Positions 8,643-18,084 of a stretch of 64,000 nt of DNA are shown here, piece after piece. Under the pieces are notes generated by a model. The model saw nothing but the letters and a program-made list of their open reading frames with translations. It was not told the DNA's origin and did not search any database. The position numbers and the translations under genes are program-made. Location of the stretch: positions 1 through 64,000 of the forward strand of contig JALEFY010000028.1 in assembly GCA_022760435.1 (NCBI GenBank), read 5' to 3'. Source of the stretch: Neomegalonema sp. GTDB lineage: Bacteria; Pseudomonadota; Alphaproteobacteria; Rhodobacterales; Rhodobacteraceae. The number at the start of each line of letters is the position of its first letter. Position 1 is the first letter of the stretch.

Positions 8643-10517
8643 TTACCGTCCGCTATAGCCGAGCACATAGTCGATCGCGTTCGGATTGCTTTCAAAACCG
8701 AGCGCATCAATGGTCGCATTGGCGAAGAGATAGCCGAGATCCTCGCTGAGCCCGGCGCCCATCTGATCGGCCTGTTGAGCGATGACTTCGCGTGCGGTTT
8801 CGGGATCGGCGGGCAGGATCTTGCGCACCACACCGATGATGTAGCGCCCCGGCTCGCGGGTTTCGCTCGAGAATGCGGCGCCCTCTTCGGCGGCGAAGAC
8901 TTTCGCTTGCGCCTGCTCGCCAATCTGCGGTTGCGGAATGGTGCGGGTGATCGTGTCCAGTTCCTGGACTTCCAGCTCTTGCGCGGCGGCAAGGTCTTGC
9001 AGCGATGCGCCGGCAGCGAGTTGGGCTTCGATGTCCTTTGCCTTGGCCGCGGCGGCCTCGCGCCGGGCGTTTAGGGTCCAGGCGCTCAGAACATCGCTGC
9101 GCACTTGCTCGAGCGGCTGAAGAGCGGCGGGGGTGATGTCTGCGACCTCGACCGCGTAATAGCTGCCATCGGGCAAAACCGTGAGGTCCATTTCCTCGCC
9201 GATTTCCATCGCGAAGACCTTGGCGAAGAAATCAGGGATCGGCGGCAGGCCGTCGACCGGATTGCCCTCGGGGTCAAGCCCGGCATTGCTCAGGGTCAGG
9301 GTGGGGACCGGCAAGCCCTCCTGATCGCCGACCTCGGCCAAGGTTGCGCCCGCGGCGCGCAGATCTTCGACGGAATTGGCCTGCTCGGGCAGATCGCGCC
9401 CGGCGCTCTGGGTGGCCAGACGTTGCTTGATGGCTTGCGCGACCTCCTCGAACGGGGTCTCGCTGGCGGGCATCACCCCTTGGATGTTGATGAGAGCCGG
9501 GCCAAAGGCGGTCTCAACCGGCCCGACCACGCCGCTCGTCGTCTCGCCAAAGGTCGCCTCGGCCAATGCCGGGTCGAGGCTGGCGCTCGTGACATAGCCC
9601 ATGGCAACATCGCTGGCGGTAAAGCCGCGCTCGCGCACAAGCTTGTCAAAGCTCTCGCCATCGCGGATCCGGGCCAGCGCCTCGGTCGCCTGATCCATGT
9701 CATCGAAGATCAACCGGTCGAGATTGCGCTTTTCGGGCGTGCGATAGCTGTCGATCTGCGCTTCATAGGCGGCGCGGGCCGCGTCATCGGTCACCGTCTG
9801 CGGATCGGCGAGCGCGGCGGCATTGAGCCAGAGCAGCCGGATCGAGCGGTATTCGGGCGCGGTGAACATGTCGGCATTATCGCTGTGGAATGTCGCGAGG
9901 GTTTCATCGCCCGGCGCCTCTGGTGCGGGCAGACCGGCAGCGGTCAGCTCGACATAGGCAATCGAGCGCTGCTCGTTTTGCGCGGCCCAGATCATCTGCG
10001 CGAGGCTTTGCGGCGCGGTGCTGACCCCGGCCACCGATTGCATGAGCTGTTGCTGGCTGAGCGACTGACGGATCCGCGCCTCATATTCCTTGCGTTGCAG
10101 CCCGTTGACCGCCAGCAGCCGGTTATAGATCTCCGGATCGAACTCTCCGTTCGGTCCGGTAAAGGTCTGTGAGCTGGTAATGGTCTCGCGCACCAGATCA
10201 TCGCCGGCGCTGATACCGAGCCGCTCAGTCTCCTGATTGAGCGCGCTGGTCGTCGCCATCTGCCGCAGGACCAGTTGGTCGAGCCCGAGCTGACGGGCGA
10301 CGCTGGGGGAGATATTGCCCAGACGCTCCAATTGGCCGCGGAAGGCATCGTTGAAATCCTCGGTACGGATCTTCTCATCCCCGACCTTGGCGGCAACGGA
10401 CGGAACCGAGGCGCTGAACATGTCCGTGATGCCCCATGCCGCAAAGCTGATGACGAGCAGGCTGAGCAGCAGCATGGCGACCCAGGATTTGGCGAAGGCG
10501 CGAAGCGTTTCGATCAT
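8643..10517 (-). CDS. ppiD: Periplasmic folding protein PpiD (SurA_N/rotamase)
   Basis: PpiD is an inner-membrane-anchored chaperone that faces the periplasm and helps newly exported outer-membrane proteins fold. The protein of 624 residues has a membrane helix at about 12-33, then a SurA-type N-terminal chaperone region (VGDEKIRTEDFNDAFRGQLERLG). A parvulin-like rotamase segment lies in the middle (KNLDRLIFDDMDQATEALARIRDGESFDKLVRERG), with a poorly conserved C-terminal half. The chosen ATG at 10517 gives a standard N-terminus (MIETLRAFAKSW) and has GAGG upstream; a longer open frame to 10667 is not supported. The gene precedes trpE by six bases. Confidence 0.93.
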   Translation of the reverse strand: MIETLRAFAKSWVAMLLLSLLVISFAAWGITDMFSASVPSVAAKVGDEKIRTEDFNDAFRGQLERLGNISPSVARQLGLDQLVLRQMATTSALNQETERLGISAGDDLVRETITSSQTFTGPNGEFDPEIYNRLLAVNGLQRKEYEARIRQSLSQQQLMQSVAGVSTAPQSLAQMIWAAQNEQRSIAYVELTAAGLPAPEAPGDETLATFHSDNADMFTAPEYRSIRLLWLNAAALADPQTVTDDAARAAYEAQIDSYRTPEKRNLDRLIFDDMDQATEALARIRDGESFDKLVRERGFTASDVAMGYVTSASLDPALAEATFGETTSGVVGPVETAFGPALINIQGVMPASETPFEEVAQAIKQRLATQSAGRDLPEQANSVEDLRAAGATLAEVGDQEGLPVPTLTLSNAGLDPEGNPVDGLPPIPDFFAKVFAMEIGEEMDLTVLPDGSYYAVEVADITPAALQPLEQVRSDVLSAWTLNARREAAAAKAKDIEAQLAAGASLQDLAAAQELEVQELDTITRTIPQPQIGEQAQAKVFAAEEGAAFSSETREPGRYIIGVVRKILPADPETAREVIAQQADQMGAGLSEDLGYLFANATIDALGFESNPNAIDYVLGYSGR

Positions 10518-10815
10518 CAGAGGCGTCCTCGATCGCAAGGGGCGGCCGACCCATGGGGCGGCTCGGTCCGGTGTTAAAGCAGGGCAGACGCTCGCGCGGA
10601 TCGGGTCGAACAACCCAAGGTTGATTGCTCCTCTCACGCGCGGTCCAGCCATCTCATCAAGGCTCAATAGGGCGGCGGCACGCGCGGAGCAAGGGGGGAG
10701 TAAGAGGCGAGCGCGGTGAGAGGAACCGCAGAGCGCCTCAATTGCCGCCTTACGGTGCTGGTCAGGCTGTCCCGGGCCCGTTATTCAGAGATCCCCGACC
10801 TCGAAAGACGCTTCC
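10518..10815. other. Divergent promoter region ppiD / thiM
   Basis: These 298 bases lie between divergent ppiD and thiM. An inverted repeat GAGGCG...CGCCTC with an inner GGT...ACC spans about 10706-10739. I searched for the conserved core of a TPP riboswitch (CUGAGA and the ACCUGAUCUGG-like segment) and did not find it, so thiamine control of thiMED by the usual riboswitch is not supported here. Confidence 0.45.
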
Positions 10816-11679
10816 ATGGAACGATTCGACCCAAATGATGCGACAGATGGTGATCAGAGAGACGGCCATGCGCGTCTTTTAGTGCAAAGCGCTGCGGCGC
10901 ATCTGGAGGAATTGCGGCGAAGGCGGCCTCTGGTTCAATGCATTCTCGGGCCGGTTTCCGCGCAGATGACAGCGAATGTGCTGCTCGCGGCAGGGGCTTC
11001 TCCGGCAATGGTCCATGGCCGCGGCGAAGTCGCCGATTACGTGCGCCGGGTCGATGCCTTGTCGATCAATATCAGCTCGCTCACCCATGGGCGGCGCGAG
11101 GCGGCGCTGCTGGTGGCGCGGATCGCTCATGAGCAGGAGATCCCCTGGGTCCTTGATCCGGTCGCCTGTGGCGGCTCGCCCTATCGGTTCGAGGCGGCGC
11201 GGGCGCTTTGTGAACTCAGGCCCCAGATCCTGCGCGGGAATGCATCGGAGATCTTGCATCTGGGTGGCGGCAGATCGAGCGCGCGCGGTGCGGATGCACT
11301 TGAGAGCGTGCGCTACGCCCAGGCGACGGCGGATGCGCTTGCCCGGCGGCTCGATTGCGTGGTCGGCGTGTCGGGCGAGGTCGATTATGTCTCAACGAGT
11401 GACGAGCGCTGGCACTGCCCCAATGGTCACCCGCATATGCCGCTGGTCACAGCGCTGGGATGCGGGCTGAGTGCTCTTGCTGCTGCATTTCTCGGGGTTG
11501 CCGCTTCACCGCTCGAGGCGATGCTGAGTGCCTTTGTGATCTATGGCGTTGCCGGGGAGGAAGCGGGGCGGCGCAGCGCCGGGCCCGGGAGCCTGGCGCC
11601 TGCGTTTCTCGATGCGCTTCACGCGCTGACGCCTGACAACGTCTACGATGCGGGGCGACTGGCATGCGCGGCACGATGA
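10816..11679 (+). CDS. thiM: Hydroxyethylthiazole kinase ThiM
   Basis: ThiM phosphorylates 4-methyl-5-(2-hydroxyethyl)thiazole, salvaging the thiazole half of thiamine. The 287-residue protein follows the ribokinase-like family: PLVQCILGPVSAQMTANVLLAAGASPAMVH near residue 40, WVLDPVACGGSPYR, PQILRGNASEI and the anion-hole/active-site region VTALGCGLSALAAAF with the conserved cysteine. The N-terminal ~25 residues are polar and may be partly untranslated. It overlaps thiE by 16 bases, and thiE overlaps thiD by 4, so the three form one tightly coupled salvage operon. Confidence 0.95.
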   Translation: MERFDPNDATDGDQRDGHARLLVQSAAAHLEELRRRRPLVQCILGPVSAQMTANVLLAAGASPAMVHGRGEVADYVRRVDALSINISSLTHGRREAALLVARIAHEQEIPWVLDPVACGGSPYRFEAARALCELRPQILRGNASEILHLGGGRSSARGADALESVRYAQATADALARRLDCVVGVSGEVDYVSTSDERWHCPNGHPHMPLVTALGCGLSALAAAFLGVAASPLEAMLSAFVIYGVAGEEAGRRSAGPGSLAPAFLDALHALTPDNVYDAGRLACAAR

Positions 11680-12341
11680 GCAAGCCGCACGCGCAAGCGC
11701 TTGATCTGAGGCTCTATTTCGTGACCGATCCGCAGCTCTGCGGCGAGCGCGGAGTGATCGAGACCGCGCGCGCGGCGGCGGTTGGCGGGGCCGGGATCGT
11801 GCAGCTACGCGACAAGCTCGCCAGCCCGGCCGAGCGCCGTGCGGTGGCCGAGGGGCTCAAGGCCGCGCTTGCCGGAACCGGTGCGGCGCTGATCATCAAT
11901 GATGATGTGGACCTGGCCCTTGCCATTGGCGCCGATGGCGTCCATCTGGGGCAGGAGGATGGCGGTTGGGAGCGGGCACGTGCCTTGCTCGGGCAGGAGG
12001 CTCTCTTGGGCATATCGGTGAACACCCCCGCTCATGCGGCCGCGATCAACCCGGCGCTCATTGATTATGCCGGGATCGGCCCGGTCCATGCCACCACGAC
12101 CAAGGGCGATCACAAGACGCCACTGGGGATCTCGGGAGCCGCGGCGCTGTGTGCATCGGTTCCGGTGCCCTGCGTGGCGATCGGCGGGGTCGATGAGGCT
12201 GATGCCGCTGCGCTGGCGGCAGGCGGTTTCGATGGGATCGCCGTCGTCTCGGCGCTCGCCTGCGCCCCCGATCCACAAGCCAAGGCCGCCGCTCTGCGCC
12301 GCGCCTTTGATGCCGGACTGACGAAACGGGGGCGCGGATGA
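11664..12341 (+). CDS. thiE: Thiamine phosphate synthase ThiE
   Basis: ThiE couples HMP-pyrophosphate with thiazole phosphate to give thiamine monophosphate. In its 225 residues it keeps the TIM-barrel signature: LYFVTDP, GAGIVQLRDK, LIINDDVDLALAIGADGVHLGQED, GISVNTPAHA, YAGIGPVHATTTK and VAIGGVDEADAAALAAGGFDGIAVVSAL. The residues that bind the pyrophosphate and the thiazole phosphate are present. The start used overlaps the end of thiM; an internal ATG at 11676 is equally possible. Its product would need ThiL for the final phosphate, which was not seen in this window. Confidence 0.96.
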   Translation: MRGTMSKPHAQALDLRLYFVTDPQLCGERGVIETARAAAVGGAGIVQLRDKLASPAERRAVAEGLKAALAGTGAALIINDDVDLALAIGADGVHLGQEDGGWERARALLGQEALLGISVNTPAHAAAINPALIDYAGIGPVHATTTKGDHKTPLGISGAAALCASVPVPCVAIGGVDEADAAALAAGGFDGIAVVSALACAPDPQAKAAALRRAFDAGLTKRGRG

Positions 12342-13177
12342 TCCCTAATATCCTGAGCATCGCCGGTTCGGATCCGTCGGGCGGTGCCGGCATTCAGGCG
12401 GATATCAAGGCGATCGCGGCCAATGGCGGCTATGCCATGGCGGCGCTCACCGCGCTCACCGTCCAGAACACCCAAGGCGTAACCGGCGTGCATCTGGTGC
12501 CGCCCGAATTCGTTGCCGCCCAGATCAATGCGGTCTTTGCCGATATCCGGGTCGATGCGGTGAAGCTGGGGATGCTCGCCACCGCTCCGATCATTCTCGC
12601 CATCGCCGATACGCTCGAGCAGCAACGCAATGCTGGTTGGCGCGGGGCGCTGGTGCTCGATCCGGTGATGATCGCGACCTCCGGCGATGCGCTACTCGCG
12701 CCCGATGCGGTGGCGGTGCTGCGCGAGCGGCTGATCCCGATGGCGGATATCATCACCCCCAATCTGCCCGAAGCCGCCGCCTTGGTCGCAGAGGGGGGCG
12801 AAAAGGGAGAGGTGCCGCGCAATCGTGCGCAGATGTCGGCGCTGGCCGATGATCTGCAAGCGCATGGGGCGCGGGCAGTGTATCTCAAGGGCGGCCATCT
12901 GACCTCGAGCGAGGCGCCGGATCTGCTGGCAGTGGGCGCCGAGCAGGTTTGGCTCGCGGCGCCGCGCCTTCCCCTGCCCGAAGGCCGGTCGGAAATCCAT
13001 GGCGGCGGTTGCACGCTGGCCAGCGCCCTTGCCACCCATCTGGGTGCCGGGCGGCCGATGCTCAAGGCGGCCTCTGAGGCCAAGGCTTATGTGGCGCGGG
13101 CGATCGAAGCCGCTGACCGGCTCGAGGTTGGCGCCGGTGCCTTGCCGCTCAATCATCTCGCGCCGCTTGAGAACTGA
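12338..13177 (+). CDS. thiD: Hydroxymethylpyrimidine/phosphomethylpyrimidine kinase ThiD
   Basis: ThiD phosphorylates hydroxymethylpyrimidine twice to supply HMP-PP to ThiE. The ribokinase-fold protein of 279 residues begins ILSIAGSDPSGGAGIQADIKAIAANGGYAMAALTALTVQNT. It continues with VKLGMLAT, LVLDPVMIATSG, ITPNLPEAAAL and YLKGGHL, and ends in the catalytic GGGCTLASALATHLGAG. It overlaps thiE by four bases (ATGA), indicating translational coupling. With ThiM and ThiE this is a complete thiamine precursor salvage set; no de novo thiC or thiG gene is present here. Confidence 0.97.
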   Translation: MIPNILSIAGSDPSGGAGIQADIKAIAANGGYAMAALTALTVQNTQGVTGVHLVPPEFVAAQINAVFADIRVDAVKLGMLATAPIILAIADTLEQQRNAGWRGALVLDPVMIATSGDALLAPDAVAVLRERLIPMADIITPNLPEAAALVAEGGEKGEVPRNRAQMSALADDLQAHGARAVYLKGGHLTSSEAPDLLAVGAEQVWLAAPRLPLPEGRSEIHGGGCTLASALATHLGAGRPMLKAASEAKAYVARAIEAADRLEVGAGALPLNHLAPLEN

Positions 13178-13216
13178 GCGGCGGATGCGCCCGAAACGCG
13201 CGAAACAGGAGTTTGT

Positions 13217-14290
13217 ATGACGCTTTCTCGTCGCCATCTGATCGGCGCCGCCGCTCTTGTCCCTGCCAGCCTGCTCGCCGCGCCAGCGATTGCGCAAGGG
13301 CAGCGGCACTGGACCATGGTCACGTCCTGGCCCAAGGGCCTGCCCGGGCCGGGGGTCTCCGCCGATCGTCTGGCGGCCCGGATCACCGCGCTCTCGGGCG
13401 GGGCGCTGCGGGTCACTGTGAGCCCGGCAGGGGCACGGGTGCCGCCCTTTGGCGTCTTCGATGCAGTGGCCCTCGGTACCGCCCAGATGGGGCACACGGC
13501 CTCGGTGTTCTGGGCGGGCAAGACCAAGGTCGCCCCGTTCTTCACCGCCGTGCCCTTTGGCCTGACCCCGGTCGAGCATCTGAGCTGGATCGAGATGGGC
13601 GGCGGACAAGCAGCCTGGGATGCGCTCTATGCGCCGTTCGGCGTGAAGCCGTTTTTGGGCGGCAATACCGGTGCCTCGATGGGCGGTTGGTTCAAGGATC
13701 CGGTGCAAACCCTTGCGGATCTGTCGGGGCGCAAGATGCGCATTGCCGGGCTCGGGGCCGAGGTCATGCGCAGTTTCGGCATCGCGCCGGTTTCGGTTGC
13801 CCCGGGCGAAATCGCCAGCGGCTTGCTCTCGGGGCTGATCGACGCCGCCGAGTTTGCCTCACCCGCCGCGGATGCCGGGCTCGGGCTCGATCGGGCGGCC
13901 AAGCACTATCTCTATCCCGGCTTTCACGAGCCCAATGGCGCATCGGAGGCTCTGGTCAATCGCGCGGAATGGGAGGCGTTGCCGAGCGCATTGCAAGCGG
14001 TGGTCGCCGCTGCGTGCCGCGAGGAGCACGCCCTGGGCCTGGCCGAGGCCGAACGCGCCAGCGCCGAGGCGCTCTCGCGGCTGGTGGCCGAGCGCGGGGT
14101 CATCCTGCAACCCTGGCCCAAGGAGGCGTTGGCTCACGGTGAGGCGGCCTGGCAGGATCTGCTGGGCGAGCTGCGTGCGCGCAGCGATGGCGCTGAGGCG
14201 TCGGTGATCGAGAGCTGGCAAGCCGCGCTTGTGCGTGCGTCGCTGTGGTCAAAGATCTCCGCCGCGCCGTTTCTGGCCACTCGGGTCTGA
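13217..14290 (+). CDS. TRAP transporter substrate-binding protein (DctP family), Tat-exported
   Basis: This periplasmic solute-binding protein of 357 residues probably serves a TRAP transporter. The N-terminus (SRRHLIGAAALVP...AAPAIAQG) is a twin-arginine signal with a likely cleavage after AIA. The mature part resembles the TakP/keto-acid subgroup (HWTMVTSWPKGLPGPG, GGNTGASMGGWFKDP, DLSGRKMRIAGLGAEVMRSFG). AGGAG precedes the ATG. It follows thiD by 39 bases on the same strand. No membrane subunits (DctQ, DctM) are nearby, so the partner and ligand are unknown. The position invites a guess at a thiamine precursor or small carboxylate, but nothing in the sequence proves it. Confidence 0.85.
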   Translation: MTLSRRHLIGAAALVPASLLAAPAIAQGQRHWTMVTSWPKGLPGPGVSADRLAARITALSGGALRVTVSPAGARVPPFGVFDAVALGTAQMGHTASVFWAGKTKVAPFFTAVPFGLTPVEHLSWIEMGGGQAAWDALYAPFGVKPFLGGNTGASMGGWFKDPVQTLADLSGRKMRIAGLGAEVMRSFGIAPVSVAPGEIASGLLSGLIDAAEFASPAADAGLGLDRAAKHYLYPGFHEPNGASEALVNRAEWEALPSALQAVVAAACREEHALGLAEAERASAEALSRLVAERGVILQPWPKEALAHGEAAWQDLLGELRARSDGAEASVIESWQAALVRASLWSKISAAPFLATRV

Positions 14291-14306
14291 GCCGCAGAGC
14301 GCGATC

Positions 14307-14771
14307 ATGGCCGAGATTCTGTTCTATCATCTCTCAAAACGCCCGCTGGAAACAGCGCTGCCCGATCTGCTGGAGAAGACCCTGGCCAAGGGCTGGCGAG
14401 CGGTGGTGCGCTGCGGCTCGCAAGAGCGGGTCGAGGCGCTGGATCGGCTGCTCTGGACCTATGATGAGGCGAGCTTTCTGCCGCATGGCACCAGCGATGC
14501 GGCGCGCCAGCCGATCTTGCTGACCACCGGCGACGCGGTGCCCAATGGTGCGGATCTGCTGTTTTTGCTCGATGGGATCGAGGCAGATCCGCAGGAAATG
14601 GCGCGCTTCACCCGTGCTTGCGTGATGTTCGACGAAGCCGATGCCCCGGCGCTCGCCGCGGCACGGGTGGCGTGGAAAGCGGTGACCGAGGCCGGGTTGC
14701 CTGCGGTCTACTGGGCGCAGGGCGCGGGCGGGCGCTGGGAGAAAAAGGCAGAGAAGCGCCCCGACGCCTGA
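14307..14771 (+). CDS. holC: DNA polymerase III chi subunit
   Basis: HolC links the clamp loader to single-strand DNA-binding protein during replication. The 154-residue protein has the typical start MAEILFYHLSKRPLETALPDLLEKTLAKGWRAVVRCGSQERVEALDRLLWTY in sense, then ASFLPHG and PILLTT, and a long poorly conserved acidic C-terminal half. The ATG at 14307 is chosen because it begins exactly at the family's conserved first strand. In many alphaproteobacteria holC follows pepA; here it follows the TRAP gene by 16 bases instead. Confidence 0.9.
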   Translation: MAEILFYHLSKRPLETALPDLLEKTLAKGWRAVVRCGSQERVEALDRLLWTYDEASFLPHGTSDAARQPILLTTGDAVPNGADLLFLLDGIEADPQEMARFTRACVMFDEADAPALAAARVAWKAVTEAGLPAVYWAQGAGGRWEKKAEKRPDA

Positions 14772-14887
14772 CGCGGAGCGGAGCAAGGTTTGGGCGAGCG
14801 GCGGTTTGCCGATCTCGCCGCGCGATGCCATATAACCCGCATGACCGAACCCACACGCTCCTGCGCGCTGCCCTCCCTGCCCCGATC

Positions 14888-15337
14888 ATGACCGAGTTCG
14901 GCATGCTTTTGGGGCTGTTCGTCGCCGCCTTTGGCGCGGCAACCATTCTGCCCTTTCAGTCGGAGGTCGTGCTGGTCGCGGTGCTGGGCGTGCCGAGCAT
15001 TCCGGTCTGGCTCACCTTCCTCGTGGCAACCGCTGGCAATACGCTCGGCTCTGTCGCCAATTATGCGCTCGGCCGTGCGGCGGAGCGGTTCAAGGATCGC
15101 CGCTGGTTCCCGGCTTCCCAGGCGCAGTTGGAGGGCGCACAGCGGTGGTTCGAGCGTTGGGGGATCTGGACATTGCTGCTGTCCTGGGCCCCCTTTGCCG
15201 ACCCGATCACGGTTGTCGCGGGAGTGATGCGCACGCCGTTCTGGACCTTTCTGGCCCTGGTGCTGATCGCCAAGGCGGGGCGCTATGCCGCCGTGATCTG
15301 GCTTTGCGATCAAGTGAGCTGGTGCGGCGCCGCCTAA
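14888..15337 (+). CDS. YqaA-family (DedA/SNARE-associated) membrane protein
   Basis: At 149 residues this is a small polytopic inner-membrane protein related to YqaA and the DedA/VTT fold, with helices near 5-25, 30-50, 85-105 and 115-140. Family hallmarks are ILPFQSEVVLVAVL (a re-entrant acidic segment), GNTLGSVANYALGR and LLSWAPFADPITVVAGVMR with the conserved proline and acidic residue. DedA relatives are linked to lipid flipping and proton-dependent envelope homeostasis; the role of YqaA itself is unknown. The start at 14888 was chosen by homology; frames upstream lack ribosome sites. Confidence 0.85.
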   Translation: MTEFGMLLGLFVAAFGAATILPFQSEVVLVAVLGVPSIPVWLTFLVATAGNTLGSVANYALGRAAERFKDRRWFPASQAQLEGAQRWFERWGIWTLLLSWAPFADPITVVAGVMRTPFWTFLALVLIAKAGRYAAVIWLCDQVSWCGAA

Positions 15338-15379
15338 GCCAATTCGCCCAAACCACGCCGCCGCGCCGCTTCTGCCCGA

Positions 15380-16195
15380 TCAGTCGAACTGGTCGCAGAT
15401 ATCGGGCACCTTGCTCTCATCATAGCAGATCTGGCGCACCTGCTCATTGGGGGTCACCGCGAAGGCGCGCTCCCAACATTCGTAGCGGCGAAAATCAAGC
15501 TGCCGCGCCACCGGTGAGAGCACTTTTTGCAAGGCGGTTGGCAGGTTGTCGAGCAGGCCCGCCTTCAGCGCGGCACTCAGATCGACGCCCTGATCCGCCC
15601 CGGTGATGAGGGCGAAGATCACCAGCCGTTCGATCGAGGTATCAACGCCCTCTTCCTCGGCTTCGCCATAGCGCCCGAGCACGGTGCGATGGATCGGCAA
15701 TTGGCGCGAGAGCTCCGCACTGGCGGCCGCGAATTTGTCGGCCAGCACGCGAGAGCGGCAAGAAGAGAGCGCCCGGTTCGGGAAGCCCTCGGCCTCGCGC
15801 GAGGCCATGCCGGCAGCGATGACCCCTTGCGCCTCATAAAGCTCGTCGCCAATCGCCATCAGCAAATCCGGCTCGACCGGGGTGCCATCGGCGCCGCTGG
15901 CCAGATCGAATTCGGCCTTGCCCAGGCTCCAGCGATATTCATAGCCCGGCGCAATCAGCTTGAAGGAAGCGCAGCGCGATTGCGCGTCGCAGCCGGTGAA
16001 ATTGAGACTGAAAGAGCCGGGAGCGGCGGGGCGCGCGCGCAGGTAGTCATAGACGAAATAGCCGCCAATCGCCGTTGGCAACAAAACCAGCAAGAGCAGC
16101 CAGAAGGCGAGGCGGGGCTTGCGCTTCTCGTCCTCCACCTCGATGGTCACGCTATCCTGCTCTGGTCCGGTTGGACCTGAAGTTCGATCCGTCAT
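15380..16195 (-). CDS. Hypothetical membrane-anchored protein
   Basis: The protein has 271 residues and is not recognised. An acidic and polar first ~28 residues precede one membrane helix (about 30-50, LAFWLLLLVLLPTAIGGYFVYDYL), and the remainder is a soluble domain facing the periplasm if the usual orientation holds. That domain contains several cysteines (CDAQSRCASF, SSCRSRV, RYECWE, QICYDE, DICDQFD) that could form disulfides. GGGAGAGA precedes the ATG at 16195. The next gene upstream on the same strand is a DsbA-family thiol oxidoreductase, which fits a cysteine-rich exported protein but does not prove a link. Confidence 0.7.
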   Translation of the reverse strand: MTDRTSGPTGPEQDSVTIEVEDEKRKPRLAFWLLLLVLLPTAIGGYFVYDYLRARPAAPGSFSLNFTGCDAQSRCASFKLIAPGYEYRWSLGKAEFDLASGADGTPVEPDLLMAIGDELYEAQGVIAAGMASREAEGFPNRALSSCRSRVLADKFAAASAELSRQLPIHRTVLGRYGEAEEEGVDTSIERLVIFALITGADQGVDLSAALKAGLLDNLPTALQKVLSPVARQLDFRRYECWERAFAVTPNEQVRQICYDESKVPDICDQFD

Positions 16196-16387
16196 CTGGC
16201 TCTCTCCCTTTGGCAACCGATGGGCTGCGTTGCCACATCGCGCCGCCGCGCCTTGATACTCCCTCGGGGCGATTCGGCCCCCGGAAACCCTCTCTGGGTG
16301 CCGTCCTGCCGCTCAAACATGGCGGCAAGCGGGCGGCGAGAGGCCGGGGACGCGCGCATCGGGCCGGGGAGCGGCGTGGTGATGGCC

Positions 16388-17029
16388 TCAGGAAGGCTGC
16401 ATCGCGGCCAGTTCGGCGAAAACATCGGCCCATTGCTCGGGCGGTATCGCGCCGGGGATCGCGTATTGCTCGAGCAGGATGAAGGTCGGCACCGAATTGA
16501 TCCCCCGCGCCCTTGCCTGCGCGTCCTCGGCACGGACCTCTTCAAGATCCGCCTCACCCTCGAGCAGCTTGGCAATCGCGGCACCATCCATGCCGCTTTG
16601 GGCGGCGATTTCGGTGAGCAGTGCCGGTTCAGAGATGTCCTGGCCTTGCACGAAATAGGCGGTGAACAGCGCATCAACCACGCGATCCTGCGCGCCCTCT
16701 AACCCGGCCCAGCGGATCAGCCGATGTGCGTCGAGCGTGTTAGGGGTCCGGCTGATCGCATCAAGATCATGGGGAAGCCCTTCGGCGCTGGCAGCGGCGG
16801 CGATGGCGCCATAGATCCGTTCGGCCGCTTCCGGCCCGCCGAACTTGGCCTCGAGATAAGCGCGCCGATCCACCCCCTCGCGCGGCATGTCCGGGTTCAA
16901 TTGGAACGGGTGCCAAACGATATCGGCACTGACCTGAGGGTGCGCCGCGAGCGCCCGCGCGAGGCGATGCTTGCCGATATAGCACCAGGGACAAATCGGA
17001 TCGGAAAAGATATCGAGGGTGAGATGCAT
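16388..17029 (-). CDS. DsbA-family oxidoreductase (FrnE/HCCA isomerase-like)
   Basis: This thioredoxin-fold protein of 213 residues has CPWC at residues 13-16 (SDPICPWCYIGKHRL) and the cis-proline loop near the end (GINSVPTFILLEQYAIPGA). It lacks a signal peptide, so it acts in the cytoplasm, like FrnE and the 2-hydroxychromene-2-carboxylate isomerase group, rather than as periplasmic DsbA. A role in thiol redox homeostasis or stress is the usual inference. GGGAG precedes the ATG at 17029; the longer open frame lacks any ribosome site. Confidence 0.9.
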   Translation of the reverse strand: MHLTLDIFSDPICPWCYIGKHRLARALAAHPQVSADIVWHPFQLNPDMPREGVDRRAYLEAKFGGPEAAERIYGAIAAAASAEGLPHDLDAISRTPNTLDAHRLIRWAGLEGAQDRVVDALFTAYFVQGQDISEPALLTEIAAQSGMDGAAIAKLLEGEADLEEVRAEDAQARARGINSVPTFILLEQYAIPGAIPPEQWADVFAELAAMQPS

Positions 17030-17136
17030 GATGGGCTCCCTTTGCCCCTCAACATAGGGGCTGCGCGTTGGCATGGATAGGGCATATGGGAGGCGGCGGG
17101 GGGTCCTGAGCGGATGGCAGCAGGAAGGAGATGCAA

Positions 17137-17637
17137 ATGAGCGTGCCCATTCGGCCCGCAACGCCGGACGATCTCGAGGCGATCTGGGCGATTTTCGAGC
17201 CGGTCTTGCGCGAGGGAGAGACTTACGGTCTGCCGCGAGATTGGTCGCGCGCGGCGGGGCTGGCCTATTGGTCGGAGGCGGGAAAACAGGTCTTTGTTGC
17301 CGAAGAAGCGGGCGAAGGGGGCTGCCGCGTGATCGGGGCCTATTACCTCAAGCCCAATCAATTGGGCGGCGGCGGGCATGTCGCCAATTGCGGCTATATC
17401 ACAGCACCGCGAGCGCGCGGGCGCGGGGTGGCGCGGGCGATGGGCAGGCACTCCCTCGTCGCGGCGAAGGCGGCGGGTTTTCGCGCCATCCAGTTCAATT
17501 GCGTGGTCTCGACCAACATGCCGGCGATGCGGCTTTGGCCGAGCCTGGGTTTCGAGATTGTCGGCACCTTGCCCGGCGCTTTCATCCATCCGGAGCTGGG
17601 CGCGGTCGATGCTTATGTGATGTATCAGCGCTTGTGA
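17137..17637 (+). CDS. GNAT-family N-acetyltransferase
   Basis: The fold of this 166-residue protein is a standard GNAT acetyltransferase: IRPATPDDLEAIWAIFEPVLREGETY at the N-terminus, VIGAYYLKPNQ, the acetyl-CoA loop APRARGRGVARAMG (R/Q-x-x-G-x-G/A) and the family end SLGFEIVGTLPGAF. The sequence resembles the phosphinothricin/YhhY-type group, whose members acetylate amino groups of small molecules; the substrate cannot be named. The ATG at 17137 is preferred over 17131 because AAGGAG is then correctly spaced. It is divergent from the DsbA-family gene and lies just before rnpB. Confidence 0.85.
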   Translation: MSVPIRPATPDDLEAIWAIFEPVLREGETYGLPRDWSRAAGLAYWSEAGKQVFVAEEAGEGGCRVIGAYYLKPNQLGGGGHVANCGYITAPRARGRGVARAMGRHSLVAAKAAGFRAIQFNCVVSTNMPAMRLWPSLGFEIVGTLPGAFIHPELGAVDAYVMYQRL

Positions 17638-17684
17638 GCGCCATGCTTGACCGGGGCGGGGTTATCGGCCACATGAGCGCTCAG

Positions 17685-18080
<396 letters not shown>

Positions 18081-18084
18081 TCAT

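Noticed and set aside
10518-10815. TPP riboswitch before thiM
   Set aside because: The conserved CUGAGA and second-stem core sequences are absent from the interval on the plus strand.
15338-15379. Terminator between the YqaA-type gene and the hypothetical protein gene
   Set aside because: No stem of useful length or T tract in the 42-base convergent gap.
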